Assembly: GCF_025685645.1 (NCBI RefSeq)
Contig: NZ_JAGSYF010000001.1
Location: 1,178,001-1,242,000, forward strand
Source: Edaphobacter bradus
GTDB taxonomy: Bacteria > Acidobacteriota > Terriglobia > Terriglobales > Acidobacteriaceae
Direction of reading: 5' to 3'
DNA length: 64,000 bases
The notes beneath the pieces are model-generated. The model saw nothing but the letters and a program-made list of their open reading frames with translations, searched no databases and was not told where the DNA came from. Positions 44,901 to 52,667 of the stretch are shown here, one piece after another. Position 1 is the first letter of the stretch, and each line of letters opens with the position of its first letter. Both the position numbers and the translations under genes were made by a program.

Positions 44901-45416
44901 TGAATGCTGGAACGTCGCTGGCGCAGTGCCCGGAACCAGGTTCAACAGGGACTGGAAGTTGCGGTTCGATCCCAGCGGAAGCTCTGCAACCTGACGCGTC
45001 TCGATCTTCGTACTGATATCGGCGCGGTCGGTCTGGAGCAAAGGCGGCGCAGTTGTCACCAGAACCTCTTCGTTCACACTGCCCGGCACAACATCGAAAT
45101 CGACGCGCGTTGTAGAGTTCAACAGCACGTCGATGTTCTCGTGGGCGACCTTCTTGAATCCGGCCGCGGTGACCGTCACCGTATAGCGGCCCGGCGGCAA
45201 ACTTGGAATGGTGTAGTTGCCGGTATCATTCGTCACCGACTCGTATGTCGTGCCAGTACCGGTCTCAGTCGCTGTTACGGCAGCCCTGACCACTGACGCG
45301 CCGGTGCTATCCTGAACCGTTCCCACCAGCGAGCCGCTTACGGCCTGCCCGAACAACATAAGCGTTCCTGAGACAAAAAAGAGGCACACTGCTAGAACAA
45401 CGATCTTTTGCTTCAC
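41961..45416 (-). CDS. Oar-like TonB-dependent receptor, copy A of a tandem pair
   Basis: 1151 residues from a GTG at 45416, chosen because GGGAGG precedes it and because the paralog starts at the equivalent ATG (MKQKK). Signal peptide, then an Ig-like CarboxypepD_reg domain (VGTVQDSTGASVVRAAVTA, SLPPGRYTVTVTAAGF), a plug domain with PLGSNRNFQSLLNLVPG and TGAVTNVVLKSGTNAFHGSAFEF, and a large barrel ending RSLQASARITF. It is closely similar along its length to the next gene, with the least similarity in surface-loop stretches, for example about residues 335-400. Substrate unknown; different loops suggest related but distinct ligands. Confidence 0.9.
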   Translation of the reverse strand: MKQKIVVLAVCLFFVSGTLMLFGQAVSGSLVGTVQDSTGASVVRAAVTATETGTGTTYESVTNDTGNYTIPSLPPGRYTVTVTAAGFKKVAHENIDVLLNSTTRVDFDVVPGSVNEEVLVTTAPPLLQTDRADISTKIETRQVAELPLGSNRNFQSLLNLVPGTAPATFQHSQFFNAQSALQTQVNGLPRHGNLYQIEGIDDDERTGLLQIIIPPADAIQSVDISTNNFEAEMGRATGAVTNVVLKSGTNAFHGSAFEFIQNNAVNARSYFGPHLGHLSYNYFGGSIGGPILKDKLFFFGDYLRSSDHELVSGTYTIPDARYFTPNAQGFIDLSPAVTLDPKGRKVGIVYDPKTGDGKNTPRTPFANNQIPFSRVNPVSLAILQKVNAAAAQYGKLNSTLPLSNPANNYTTTRPFTKTTDSFDTKIDYTLNERNHISGRYSFQRVNTFQAPAFGPFLGGPIGGAFQGTGKQTSYSTGVNYDHVFSPTLFTEVRFGVAHLRNNAQPSDYGSSDATALGIPGVNINQFTSGQVGITNGGGISDNLIGYAASVPWIRGEANIDFVNNWTKVIRNHTVKAGVDLRRVRDDLLQDQTFSPRGVFKFGDSQTSDVKSTGTNIANNIASFLLDLPSQVGRDVNTYFPAYRQWWFFAFASDKWQATSKLTVDLGVRWEFYPPATPKTAGGFSNYDPVNNNLVIAGVGSNPSNLGMQTRYRYFAPRTGFSYRATDQTVIRGGFGISYTPFPDNNYAYNYPVRANNSYNVAGTSPYTAAVLADGVTTATFQAGFPAPVPVPIPSNGIIPANTKTLLAQQYFVVPQNYKNPYVESWNVAVQQALPYNMSLQVAYVANHGVNLGGNVDINNPSTYGGGAAQKPENIAFGRTAATQLIFQGFSSNYQSLQTQLNKRFSNGLSFTTAFTWGKGLNYMDGDDGGLKFFINQRRNYAPADYDRALNYEQSFTYELPFGRGHNRLNSGIAALTLGGWKLSGIISVVSGSPFTITASGSSLNTPGTTQTASLTGPYKVTHGIGTNTHWFDVTAFTPPSGCPTSTPQNPVPCTPQNVGLGNTGRNQFRGPGYIQDNISLFKSFPVWREAALETRLDAFQLSNTPQFNNPNASLASAGNFGQVTSTLGSGQGSVNGVGGGRSLQASARITF

Positions 45417-45583
45417 TCCGACCTCCCGGAAAGAAATACAGCTTTCGAACTCAGCCTGAAACGTAGCTGCTTTATTGTTTGGAGAACGAACGAACGCTAG
45501 CACTTCTGCGCAAAACAAGTCAAACACAAAATACGAGGCACCATCCTCTTGACAGCAACACCTAACGCTGGACGCCAAAGATG

Positions 45584-45658
45584 ATCGCCATTACATTAGC
45601 GCAGCATCACTTTATCCATACGCCCAGAATCTGCTTATCATGTGGTTGTTACCGCAGC
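45584..45658 (+). pseudogene. Decayed copy of the start of the isomerase-like gene
   Basis: This stretch aligns with 49407-49485, the beginning of the TAT-signal isomerase gene: ATCGCC-TTACA-GCGCA-CAT, TTTATCC, CTGCTT and GTTACCGCAGC recur in the same order. The start codon is lost (ATG has become TTA-like sequence) and an indel breaks the frame. It lies in the same position relative to receptor copy A as the intact gene does to copy B, so it is a leftover of the segmental duplication. Confidence 0.6.
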
Positions 45659-45700
45659 TTGCTCAAGAGATTTCGAAATTTCCGCTGACCATCATAAAGA

Positions 45701-45729
45701 ACCGGCGGCTGTTCAGAACAGCCGCCGGT
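45701..45729 (-). terminator. Hairpin after TonB receptor copy B
   Basis: ACCGGCGGCTGTTC pairs with GAACAGCCGCCGGT, nearly without loop, followed on the minus strand by TCTTTATG. It corresponds to the hairpin at 41905-41934. Confidence 0.75.
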
Positions 45730-45755
45730 CCGGTAAAACGAACAGAACTTCAAAC

Positions 45756-48700
45756 CTAGAAGGAAACGCGTACCGAAGCTTGCAGACTGCGTCCTCCACC
45801 AACGCCGTTCACGCTGCCCTGCCCGCTGCCCAGCGTGCTCGTGACCCGCCCAAAGTTTGCTGAGGTGATGATGTTTCCGCTCCCGGCATTCGGATTGTTG
45901 AATTGGGGCGTGTTGCTCAGTTGGAAGGCATCGAACCGCGTCTCCACGGCCGCCTCGCGCCAGATCGGGAAGCTCTTGAAAACCGAGAGATTGTCCTGGA
46001 TGTAGCCCGGGCCATGGAACTGGTTTCTTCCCGTGTTGCCCAGTCCTACATTCTGCGCCGTACATGGCGTCGGGGGAGCGGGACAGCCGCTGGGCTGGCT
46101 GAAGGCGGTGACGTCAAGCCAATGTGTATTGGGGCCGATCCCATGCGTGACCCTGTACGTCCCCGTCAGGTTTGCCGTCTGCGCCGTGCCCGGAGTATTC
46201 AGGCTGCCAGGGTTCGCATAGACGCTAAACGAAGTGCCCGAAACCGCCGAGATAATGCCGGAAACCTTCCAGCCGCCAAGAGCCACCGCAGCAACCCCAG
46301 TGTTGAGACGGCTATGACCGCGCCCGAAAGGCAGCTCATACGTAAAGCTTTGCTCGAAATTGTAAGCGCGATCGAAGTCCAGACGGGCGTAATTTCTGCG
46401 TTGGTTGATAAAGAAGATCAGACCGCCATTGTCGCCGCTGTTTGCCGGCGCAACGGTGCCGCTGATGTACCCCAGCGCCTTGCCCCATGTGAAAGCGGAG
46501 GTGAAGGCGAGGCCGTTGGAGAAGCGCTTGTTTAGCTGGAGCTGCAGGGATTGAAAGTTGGAGGAGTAGGGGAGAAAGTACTGATTGGTTGCGGCAGTGC
46601 GTCCGAAAGCAATATTCTCGGGGATTGACGCTGCGCCACCGCCATAGACGCTGGGAAAATTGATGTTCTGGGCCGCGGAGATATCTACACCGTGGTTCGC
46701 CACATAGGCCACCTGGAGCGACATATTGCTCGGCAGGGCCTGCTGTACCGCAACGTTCCAGGACTCGGCATAGGGATTCTTATACTTCAGCGGGATTACA
46801 AAGTATTGCTGCGCCAGCAGCGTCTTCGTGTTCGCCGGGATAATTCCGTTAGATGGAATCGGCACGGCTACAGGAGCCGGGAAACCGGCCTCGAAGGTAG
46901 CTACTGTCACTCCATCGGCGAGCACCGCAGGCGTGAAGGGCGATGAGCCGACCGGGGTATAGGCGTTGTTTGAGCGGACAGGGTAATTGTACGCATAGAC
47001 GTTATCGGGAAAAGGCGTGTAGCTCATGCCAAATCCACCGCGGATCACTGTGTTATCAGTCGCGCGGTAAGAGAATCCCGTACGCGGAGCCCAGTAACGA
47101 TACCGCGTCTCCATCCCCAGGTTGGACGGATTGCCACCGATTCCTGCGATCACCAGTCTATTGTTCACGGGATCATAGTTGGAAAAACCACCCGCCTTCC
47201 TTGGTGTGGCGGGAGGGTAGAACTCCCACCGCACTCCCATGTCCACCGTCAGCTTCGATGTCGCCTGCCACTTGTCGCTGGCGAAGGCGAAGAACCACCA
47301 CTGCCGGTAGGCTGGGAAGTAAGTGTTCACATCGCGGCCCACCTGGCTCGGAACATCGAGCAGGAAGCTGGCGATATCGTTTGCAATGTTCGTCTTGCCA
47401 CGCAAGTCTGAGGTCTGCGGCTCCGCGAAGGTGTACGCTCCGCGTGGGCTGAAAGTCTGGTCCTGTAGCAGATCGTCGCGAACTCGCCGAAGGTCCACGC
47501 CTGCTTTGACCGTATGATTGTGGATAATCTTCGTCCACATATTGACAAAGTCGATGTTCGACTCGCCCCGGATCCACGGCACAGAGGCGGAGTAGCCGAT
47601 CAGAGGATAGTTCTGGCCCTGCTGACCGAAGAGTCCGTTTCCGATGAAGATACCAACCTGCCCACTGGTGAACTGGTCGATATTGACCCCGGGGATGCCG
47701 ATCGCTGTCGCATCATTCGACCCAAAATCGCTCGGCTGCGCATTGTTGCGAAGGTGAGCAACGCCGAAGCGCGCCTCGGTGAAGAGAGTCGACGAAAAAA
47801 CGTGGTCGTAGTTCACACCAACGCTATAGGACTTCTGGTGGCCTGTCCCCTGAAAGCCTCCCCCGCCCGCCGGGCCGCCAAGAAACGATCCAAATGCCGG
47901 CGCCTGAAAGGTGATTACCCGCTGCCAGCTATATCGTCCGCTGACGTGATTCCTCTCGTCCAATGTGTAGTTGATCTTGATGTCGAAGCTGTCGGTAGTT
48001 TTGGTGAACGGCAGCTTCGTCCCGTAGTTGTTGGTCGGGTTGACCAGATTCCCCTGGTTCTGATTCGGCTGGGCCACTTTCCCGAGTTCCTGCAGGATTC
48101 GGAGCGAAACCGGATTGACCCTGCCGATCGGAATCTGGTTATTCGCAAACGGTGTTCGCGGATGCTGAGCCGTTCCGTCACCCGTGGCGGGGTCATAGAT
48201 CTGTCCCGCACCGCTGGCAAGAGGTCCACTCAGGTCGATAAAGCCCTGTGGATTCGGCGTGTACCAGATTGGCGGAGGAATCGTGAACGTATTGGCGATC
48301 TTCTCGTGGTCCGACGTCCGCAAGTAGTCGCCGAAGAAAAAAAGTTTGTCCTTTAGAACCGGACCGCCAATGCTGCCGCCGAAGTAGTTGTAGGAAAGAT
48401 GTCCCAGTGGCGGACCAAAATATGACCGTGCATTCACATAGTCGTTCTGGATGAACTCAAAGGCCGAGCCATGAAATGAGTTCGTCCCTGACTTGAGAAC
48501 TACGTTCGTCACGGCGCCGGTGGCGCGCCCAAGCTCGGCATCAAAGTTGTTCGTCGAGATATCGACCGATTGGATAGCCTCCGCCGGAGGAATGATGATC
48601 TGCAACAGCCCGGTCCGCTCATCGTCGTCGATGCCTTCGATCTGATACAGGTTTCCGTGCCGCGGCAAGCCATTCGCCTCCGTCTGCAACGCGCCCTGGG

Positions 48701-49235
48701 CATTGAAGAACTGCGAGTGCTCGTACCTCGCCGGCGCAGTACCCGGAACCAGGTTCAGCAGGGACTGAAAGTTGCGGTTCGTTCCCAGAGGAAGCTCCGC
48801 CACCTGACGGGTGTCGAGCTTCGTGCTGATATCGGCGCGGTCGGTCTGGAGCAAAGGCGGCGCAGCTGTCACCAGAACCTCTTCGTTCACACTGCCCGGC
48901 ACAACCTCGAAGTCGACGCGCGTTGTAGAGTTCAGCAGCACGTCGATGTTCTCGTGGGCGATCTTCTTGAATCCGGCCGCGGTGACCGTCACCGTATAGC
49001 TACCCGGCGGCAAACTTGGAACGGTGTAGTTGCCAGTATCATTCGTCACCGCCTCGTAGGTCGTGCCAGTGCCGGTCTCAGTCGCTGTTACGGTGGCCTT
49101 GACCACTGACGCACCGGTACTGTCCTGAACCGTTCCCACCAGCGAACCGCTTACGGCCTGCCCCAACAGCATCAGCGTCCCCGAGACAAAGAAAAGGCAC
49201 ACCACCGCCACAACAGCCATCTTCTTTTGCTTCAT
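45756..49235 (-). CDS. Oar-like TonB-dependent receptor, copy B of a tandem pair
   Basis: 1159 residues, start ATG with CGGGAGG six bases upstream. Same architecture as copy A: signal peptide, CarboxypepD_reg domain (VGTVQDSTGASVVKATVTA), plug (PLGTNRNFQSLLNLVPG) and a barrel ending RSLQASVRVSF. The first 320 residues differ from copy A at few positions, and differences concentrate in loop regions (for example FIGNGLFGQQGQNYPLIGY and YISGTVAPANSGDN, both absent from copy A). It is divergent from the isomerase-like gene, with a short shared promoter region that was duplicated too. Confidence 0.92.
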   Translation of the reverse strand: MKQKKMAVVAVVCLFFVSGTLMLLGQAVSGSLVGTVQDSTGASVVKATVTATETGTGTTYEAVTNDTGNYTVPSLPPGSYTVTVTAAGFKKIAHENIDVLLNSTTRVDFEVVPGSVNEEVLVTAAPPLLQTDRADISTKLDTRQVAELPLGTNRNFQSLLNLVPGTAPARYEHSQFFNAQGALQTEANGLPRHGNLYQIEGIDDDERTGLLQIIIPPAEAIQSVDISTNNFDAELGRATGAVTNVVLKSGTNSFHGSAFEFIQNDYVNARSYFGPPLGHLSYNYFGGSIGGPVLKDKLFFFGDYLRTSDHEKIANTFTIPPPIWYTPNPQGFIDLSGPLASGAGQIYDPATGDGTAQHPRTPFANNQIPIGRVNPVSLRILQELGKVAQPNQNQGNLVNPTNNYGTKLPFTKTTDSFDIKINYTLDERNHVSGRYSWQRVITFQAPAFGSFLGGPAGGGGFQGTGHQKSYSVGVNYDHVFSSTLFTEARFGVAHLRNNAQPSDFGSNDATAIGIPGVNIDQFTSGQVGIFIGNGLFGQQGQNYPLIGYSASVPWIRGESNIDFVNMWTKIIHNHTVKAGVDLRRVRDDLLQDQTFSPRGAYTFAEPQTSDLRGKTNIANDIASFLLDVPSQVGRDVNTYFPAYRQWWFFAFASDKWQATSKLTVDMGVRWEFYPPATPRKAGGFSNYDPVNNRLVIAGIGGNPSNLGMETRYRYWAPRTGFSYRATDNTVIRGGFGMSYTPFPDNVYAYNYPVRSNNAYTPVGSSPFTPAVLADGVTVATFEAGFPAPVAVPIPSNGIIPANTKTLLAQQYFVIPLKYKNPYAESWNVAVQQALPSNMSLQVAYVANHGVDISAAQNINFPSVYGGGAASIPENIAFGRTAATNQYFLPYSSNFQSLQLQLNKRFSNGLAFTSAFTWGKALGYISGTVAPANSGDNGGLIFFINQRRNYARLDFDRAYNFEQSFTYELPFGRGHSRLNTGVAAVALGGWKVSGIISAVSGTSFSVYANPGSLNTPGTAQTANLTGTYRVTHGIGPNTHWLDVTAFSQPSGCPAPPTPCTAQNVGLGNTGRNQFHGPGYIQDNLSVFKSFPIWREAAVETRFDAFQLSNTPQFNNPNAGSGNIITSANFGRVTSTLGSGQGSVNGVGGGRSLQASVRVSF

Positions 49236-49417
49236 GGCGACCTCCCGAAAGAACCACAGCTTTCGAACTCGGCCTGAAACGCAGCTGCTTTATTGTTTTG
49301 AAGCGGGTACGAAACTTACCACCTCCCCTAGGAACAAGTCAACACAAAAGACGAGGCCATCACCTTCTTTTGACAACAACATCCAACACTGGACGACCAC
49401 TGATAATCGCCTTTACC

Positions 49418-50278
49418 ATGCGCAACATGACCTTATCCTTGACCCGCCGTAACCTGCTTCGTGGTGGCGCTGTCACCGCAGCCGCGTCAATCCTTCCCAA
49501 GCCCGGGAATTTTTTAATGGCCCAACCACTTCCGGAATCCCCTATCCGACTGGGTATTGCGAGTTACACGTTTCGCAAGTTCGACTCAGCCCACCTGATC
49601 GACTTCATGAAGCAGCTCAAGACCCCATACCTCAACCTCAAGGACACTCATCTCCCGATGACCCCGCTTGATCAGGTCGCCTCGCGTGCAGCCCAATACC
49701 GCGATGCCGGCCTCAAGCTCACCGCCGCTGGAACAATCTACTTCGACAAGGATAACGATGACGACATCCGTTCCAAGTTTGAGTACTGCAAGGCCGCCGG
49801 CATCTCCCTCATCGTCGGCGCTCCTACGCGACAGGTGCTTCCGCGTGTTGAAAAGTTTGTGAAGCAGTACGACGTCCGCGTCGGCATACACAACCATGGC
49901 CCCGAGGACAAGCAGTGGCCTTCGCCGCTCGACGTCCTCGATGCTGTCAAATCGATGGATCCCCGTATCGGCTGCTGCATTGATGTTGGCCACACAATGC
50001 GCACCGGAACAGATGTCGTCGCGGCGATTCGCAAGGTGGGCCCACGGCTCTTCGACGTTCACATGAAGGACCTCGCCGAAAGCAAGGTAAAGGAGAGTCA
50101 GGTTGCTGTCGGGGATGGCTTGATGCCCGTCCGCGATATCTTCCGTGCACTTGTCGATATGCGCTATCCCGGATGCGTCGACCTCGAATACGAGATCAAC
50201 GCCGACGACCCTCTACCCGGCGTCATCAAGAGTTTTGCCTATATGCGCGGGGTCATCGCCGGCATGAACATTCGCTAA
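49418..50278 (+). CDS. TAT-exported sugar phosphate isomerase/epimerase-like protein
   Basis: About 286 residues. A twin-arginine signal (LTRRNLLRGGAVTAAASIL) is followed by a xylose-isomerase-like TIM barrel (LGIASYTFRKF, VGIHNHGPED, GCCIDVGHTMRTGTD, LFDVHMKDLAE, GCVDLEYEI). His and Asp/Glu at strand ends (HNH, DVGH, HMKD, EYE) form the metal site typical of this superfamily. Substrate not identifiable; exported members are often encoded with TonB receptors and Gfo/Idh enzymes. Starts at 49418 or 49427 are both possible and neither has a ribosome-binding site; upstream frame to 49298 is non-coding. Confidence 0.82.
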   Translation: MRNMTLSLTRRNLLRGGAVTAAASILPKPGNFLMAQPLPESPIRLGIASYTFRKFDSAHLIDFMKQLKTPYLNLKDTHLPMTPLDQVASRAAQYRDAGLKLTAAGTIYFDKDNDDDIRSKFEYCKAAGISLIVGAPTRQVLPRVEKFVKQYDVRVGIHNHGPEDKQWPSPLDVLDAVKSMDPRIGCCIDVGHTMRTGTDVVAAIRKVGPRLFDVHMKDLAESKVKESQVAVGDGLMPVRDIFRALVDMRYPGCVDLEYEINADDPLPGVIKSFAYMRGVIAGMNIR

Positions 50279-50457
50279 CTACTGAAGGAGCGCGAACCGC
50301 GCGAACAAGGGTCCGCGCTCCGCTACCCTCTTGCAACTTCGACGATCTCAGCGCCGTTCGGAGTCTTTGCGCCGGTGAGCGACGATCCCGTATCCCGGTC
50401 TTGCGAGAGCCTCCTTCTGTCGCAAGCTCACTGTTACGCGGATCACGTGCTGCATAC

Positions 50458-50494
50458 GACTCGATCGCGGCAGTCGCACCGTCGCGATCGAGTC
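50458..50494. repeat. Perfect 12-bp inverted repeat in a gene-free stretch
   Basis: GACTCGATCGCG (50458-50469) pairs exactly with CGCGATCGAGTC (50483-50494) around a 13-base loop. It lies in 50279-50900, 622 bases in which I find no supported gene; short ORFs there lack ribosome-binding sites and family resemblance. No T-run flanks it. Confidence 0.6.
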
Positions 50495-50719
50495 GCATTC
50501 CATTCTGTGCCGCGAGAGCCAGCGCGACCGTATGGCCAGTTCGATTTCTCGCATCCTCTACTCGAATTTCGTAAAACGTTTAGTTCGGGACCGTTTGGCT
50601 CGTCAAAACCTTTTTGCAGATCAGAGCACGATCAGCGTTACGAATCATCGTTAAGTCGGAGGTTCCACTTATTTCTTTTTCTGCTCGAGCAACTATCGGA
50701 GATAGCAGTTATAGCCCGC

Positions 50720-50900
50720 TATAATGAGACCTTTGGTGGGTCGAAGACCTAGAGACGCAACCAGCACAAAGCAGATATCTTCCCTGACACAATGCTTCAG
50801 AGTCGGGCGATGATCGCCTGACTCAAACCAGGATGCTCTGAAGAGGCGCACCCTCCTGGTTCGTCTGATATGTTCCTCCAACCGGCGCGAAGGACAAGCA
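50720..50900 (+). promoter_or_regulatory. Promoter and structured 5' leader of the NRAMP-like transporter gene
   Basis: A perfect TATAAT at 50720-50725 suggests transcription from about 50732, although no good -35 is visible. The resulting leader of about 170 bases contains two strong hairpins: GAGTCGGGCGA-TGA-TCGCCTGACTC (50800-50824) and AACCAGGA...TCCTGGTT (50826-50861). GAAGGA lies just before the start codon at 50901. It does not match the M-box or yybP-ykoY consensus as I remember them. Confidence 0.4.
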
Positions 50901-52151
50901 ATGACGTGGTGGCGTAGATGGAGAACCCGGCTCATGTTGTTGCTTGCCGTCCTTGGGCCCGGCTTCATCACTGCCAACGTCGACAACGACTCCGGCGGCA
51001 TCCTTACCTACTCGCAGGCGGGCGCGCAGTATGGCTACACGCTGCTGTGGACGATGATCCCAATCACTCTCGCGCTCATCGTAGTGCAGGAGATGTGCGC
51101 GCGCATGGGGGCCGTGACGGGAAAGGGGCTGAGCGACCTTATCCGCGAGGAGTTCGGCCTGCGCATCACCTTCTTCATCATGATCCTTCTGGTGATCGTG
51201 AACTTCGGCAACGTGATGGCCGAGTTCTCGGGCATCGCCAGCAGTATGCAACTGTTCCACATCAGCAAGTACATAAGCGTGCCTGCCTGCGCCTTCATCG
51301 TGTGGGCGCTCGTCGTCAAGGGCGACTACAAGAGCGTCGAGAAGGTCTTCCTCGTTGCCAGCGTTGTGTACATCGCCTATATCTTCGCCGGAGTTCTCAG
51401 CGGGCCGAACTGGCATCTGGCGCTCGTAGAGACGGTGAAGCTGCCTAGGCGCGAGGTCTGGAGTGACAGGAATTACGTCTACATGACGATCGGTGTCATC
51501 GGCACGACCATTGCGCCGTGGATGCAGTTTTACCTGCAGTCCTCGATCGTCGAAAAAGGGATCGAGATCAAGCAGTACAAGGCCTCACGGCTGGATGTCA
51601 TCATCGGCTCGATCTTCACTGACGTCGTCGCGTGGTTCATCATCGTAGTCTGCGCCGCGACGCTGTATACGCACGGGCTGCGCAACATCTCCGAGGCCTC
51701 CGACGCTGCCGAGGCGATGAAGCCACTCGCGGGGCAGTACGCCTTCATCCTCTTCGCAGCGGGGCTGTTCAACGCTTCCCTGTTCGCCGCGTCAATTCTG
51801 CCGCTCTCGACGGCTTACACGGTGTGCGAGGGCATGGGATTCGAGAGCGGACTGGACAAGGGCTTCCGCGAGGCGAAGTTCTTCTACTGGTTCTATACGC
51901 TGCTGCTCGCGTTGGGCGCCGGGGTCGTTCTGGTTCCCAACTTTCCGCTGGTGAAGGTCATCATCGGGTCGCAGGTGCTTAATGGCGTGCTGCTTCCTGT
52001 AGTGCTGATCTTCATGCTGAAGCTGATCAACAAGCATGAGCTGATGGGCAAGTACACAAACTCGCGCTGGTTCAATGCCGTGGCCTGGATCACGACGGTG
52101 ATCGTCATCGGCCTGTCTCTGGTGCTGATGTGGAACCAGATCTCTGGCTGA
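50901..52151 (+). CDS. NRAMP-superfamily divalent metal transporter with altered metal-site motifs
   Basis: 416 residues, about eleven membrane helices, GAAGGA six bases before the ATG. Overall NRAMP fold, but the helix-1 DPGN motif is replaced by DNDS (ANVDNDSGGILTYSQAGA) and the helix-6 MPH motif by APW (GTTIAPWMQFYLQSS). NRAMP-related proteins that lack these motifs, such as the NRMT branch, can move Mg2+ or Mn2+ instead of the usual Fe/Mn range, so I do not assign mntH. It converges closely on mutT, with seven bases between stops. Confidence 0.85.
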   Translation: MTWWRRWRTRLMLLLAVLGPGFITANVDNDSGGILTYSQAGAQYGYTLLWTMIPITLALIVVQEMCARMGAVTGKGLSDLIREEFGLRITFFIMILLVIVNFGNVMAEFSGIASSMQLFHISKYISVPACAFIVWALVVKGDYKSVEKVFLVASVVYIAYIFAGVLSGPNWHLALVETVKLPRREVWSDRNYVYMTIGVIGTTIAPWMQFYLQSSIVEKGIEIKQYKASRLDVIIGSIFTDVVAWFIIVVCAATLYTHGLRNISEASDAAEAMKPLAGQYAFILFAAGLFNASLFAASILPLSTAYTVCEGMGFESGLDKGFREAKFFYWFYTLLLALGAGVVLVPNFPLVKVIIGSQVLNGVLLPVVLIFMLKLINKHELMGKYTNSRWFNAVAWITTVIVIGLSLVLMWNQISG

Positions 52152-52158
52152 GCTGAGC

Positions 52159-52620
52159 TTAGAGCAGCCTGCCTTCCGAGAGGTCCTTGATGAGGCCGAG
52201 GTCGGCGGCGAGGAAGTCGTAGCTGGGCAGCGTGTTGAGCGCGGCCCACTGCATGTCATTGAAGATGCGGTTCTCCAGCGCACCGGTGAACTCGTCTACC
52301 GCGAAGAACTGCAGGTCGATCGTTCCGCCGTTGCGGTACTTGTGGCGGACGCGGGCGATGCGCTTGCCGATGACGGCGATGATTCCAAGCTCTTCGTTGA
52401 GTTCGCGGGCGAGAGCGGTCTCCGGGGTCTCGCCGGGCTCGATCTTGCCTCCGGGGAACTCCCACTTGAGGCTCATCGGCTGATCGGGTTTGCGCTGGCA
52501 GATCAGGACCTCAGTGCCAGTCTCAGCCTGGCGCAGAATCAGCGCCGCTACAACGAACCTCACGGGTCTCGGAGCGGCCGGATCGATTTTGTTGTTCAAC
52601 TTACGAATTCGTTGTTTCAC
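52159..52620 (-). CDS. mutT: MutT-like NUDIX hydrolase
   Basis: 153 residues. The Nudix box is complete: GGKIEPGETPETALARELNEELGI (GX5EX7REUXEEXGU, residues about 57-79). The preceding SLKWEFPGGK and the length match (8-oxo-)dGTP diphosphatases that clean the nucleotide pool, but other Nudix substrates are possible. It follows the HAD phosphatase gene by 47 bases in the same direction. Confidence 0.85.
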   Translation of the reverse strand: MKQRIRKLNNKIDPAAPRPVRFVVAALILRQAETGTEVLICQRKPDQPMSLKWEFPGGKIEPGETPETALARELNEELGIIAVIGKRIARVRHKYRNGGTIDLQFFAVDEFTGALENRIFNDMQWAALNTLPSYDFLAADLGLIKDLSEGRLL

Positions 52621-52667
52621 CTATCTCTAGTTTAGACCGCGGTGGGCCGATTAGGGCCCGCGCGGCC

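Noticed and set aside
45417..45578. 54-residue N-terminal extension of TonB receptor copy A
   Set aside because: The paralog starts at the equivalent of the GTG at 45416, which has its own ribosome-binding site and signal peptide.
50279..50752. Short ORFs on both strands (for example 50375-50752 plus and 50253-50498 minus)
   Set aside because: No ribosome-binding sites, no protein-like composition and mutual overlap; treated as non-coding.
50901..52151. Assignment as mntH
   Set aside because: The DPGN and MPH motifs that define canonical MntH are both replaced, so the substrate is left open.
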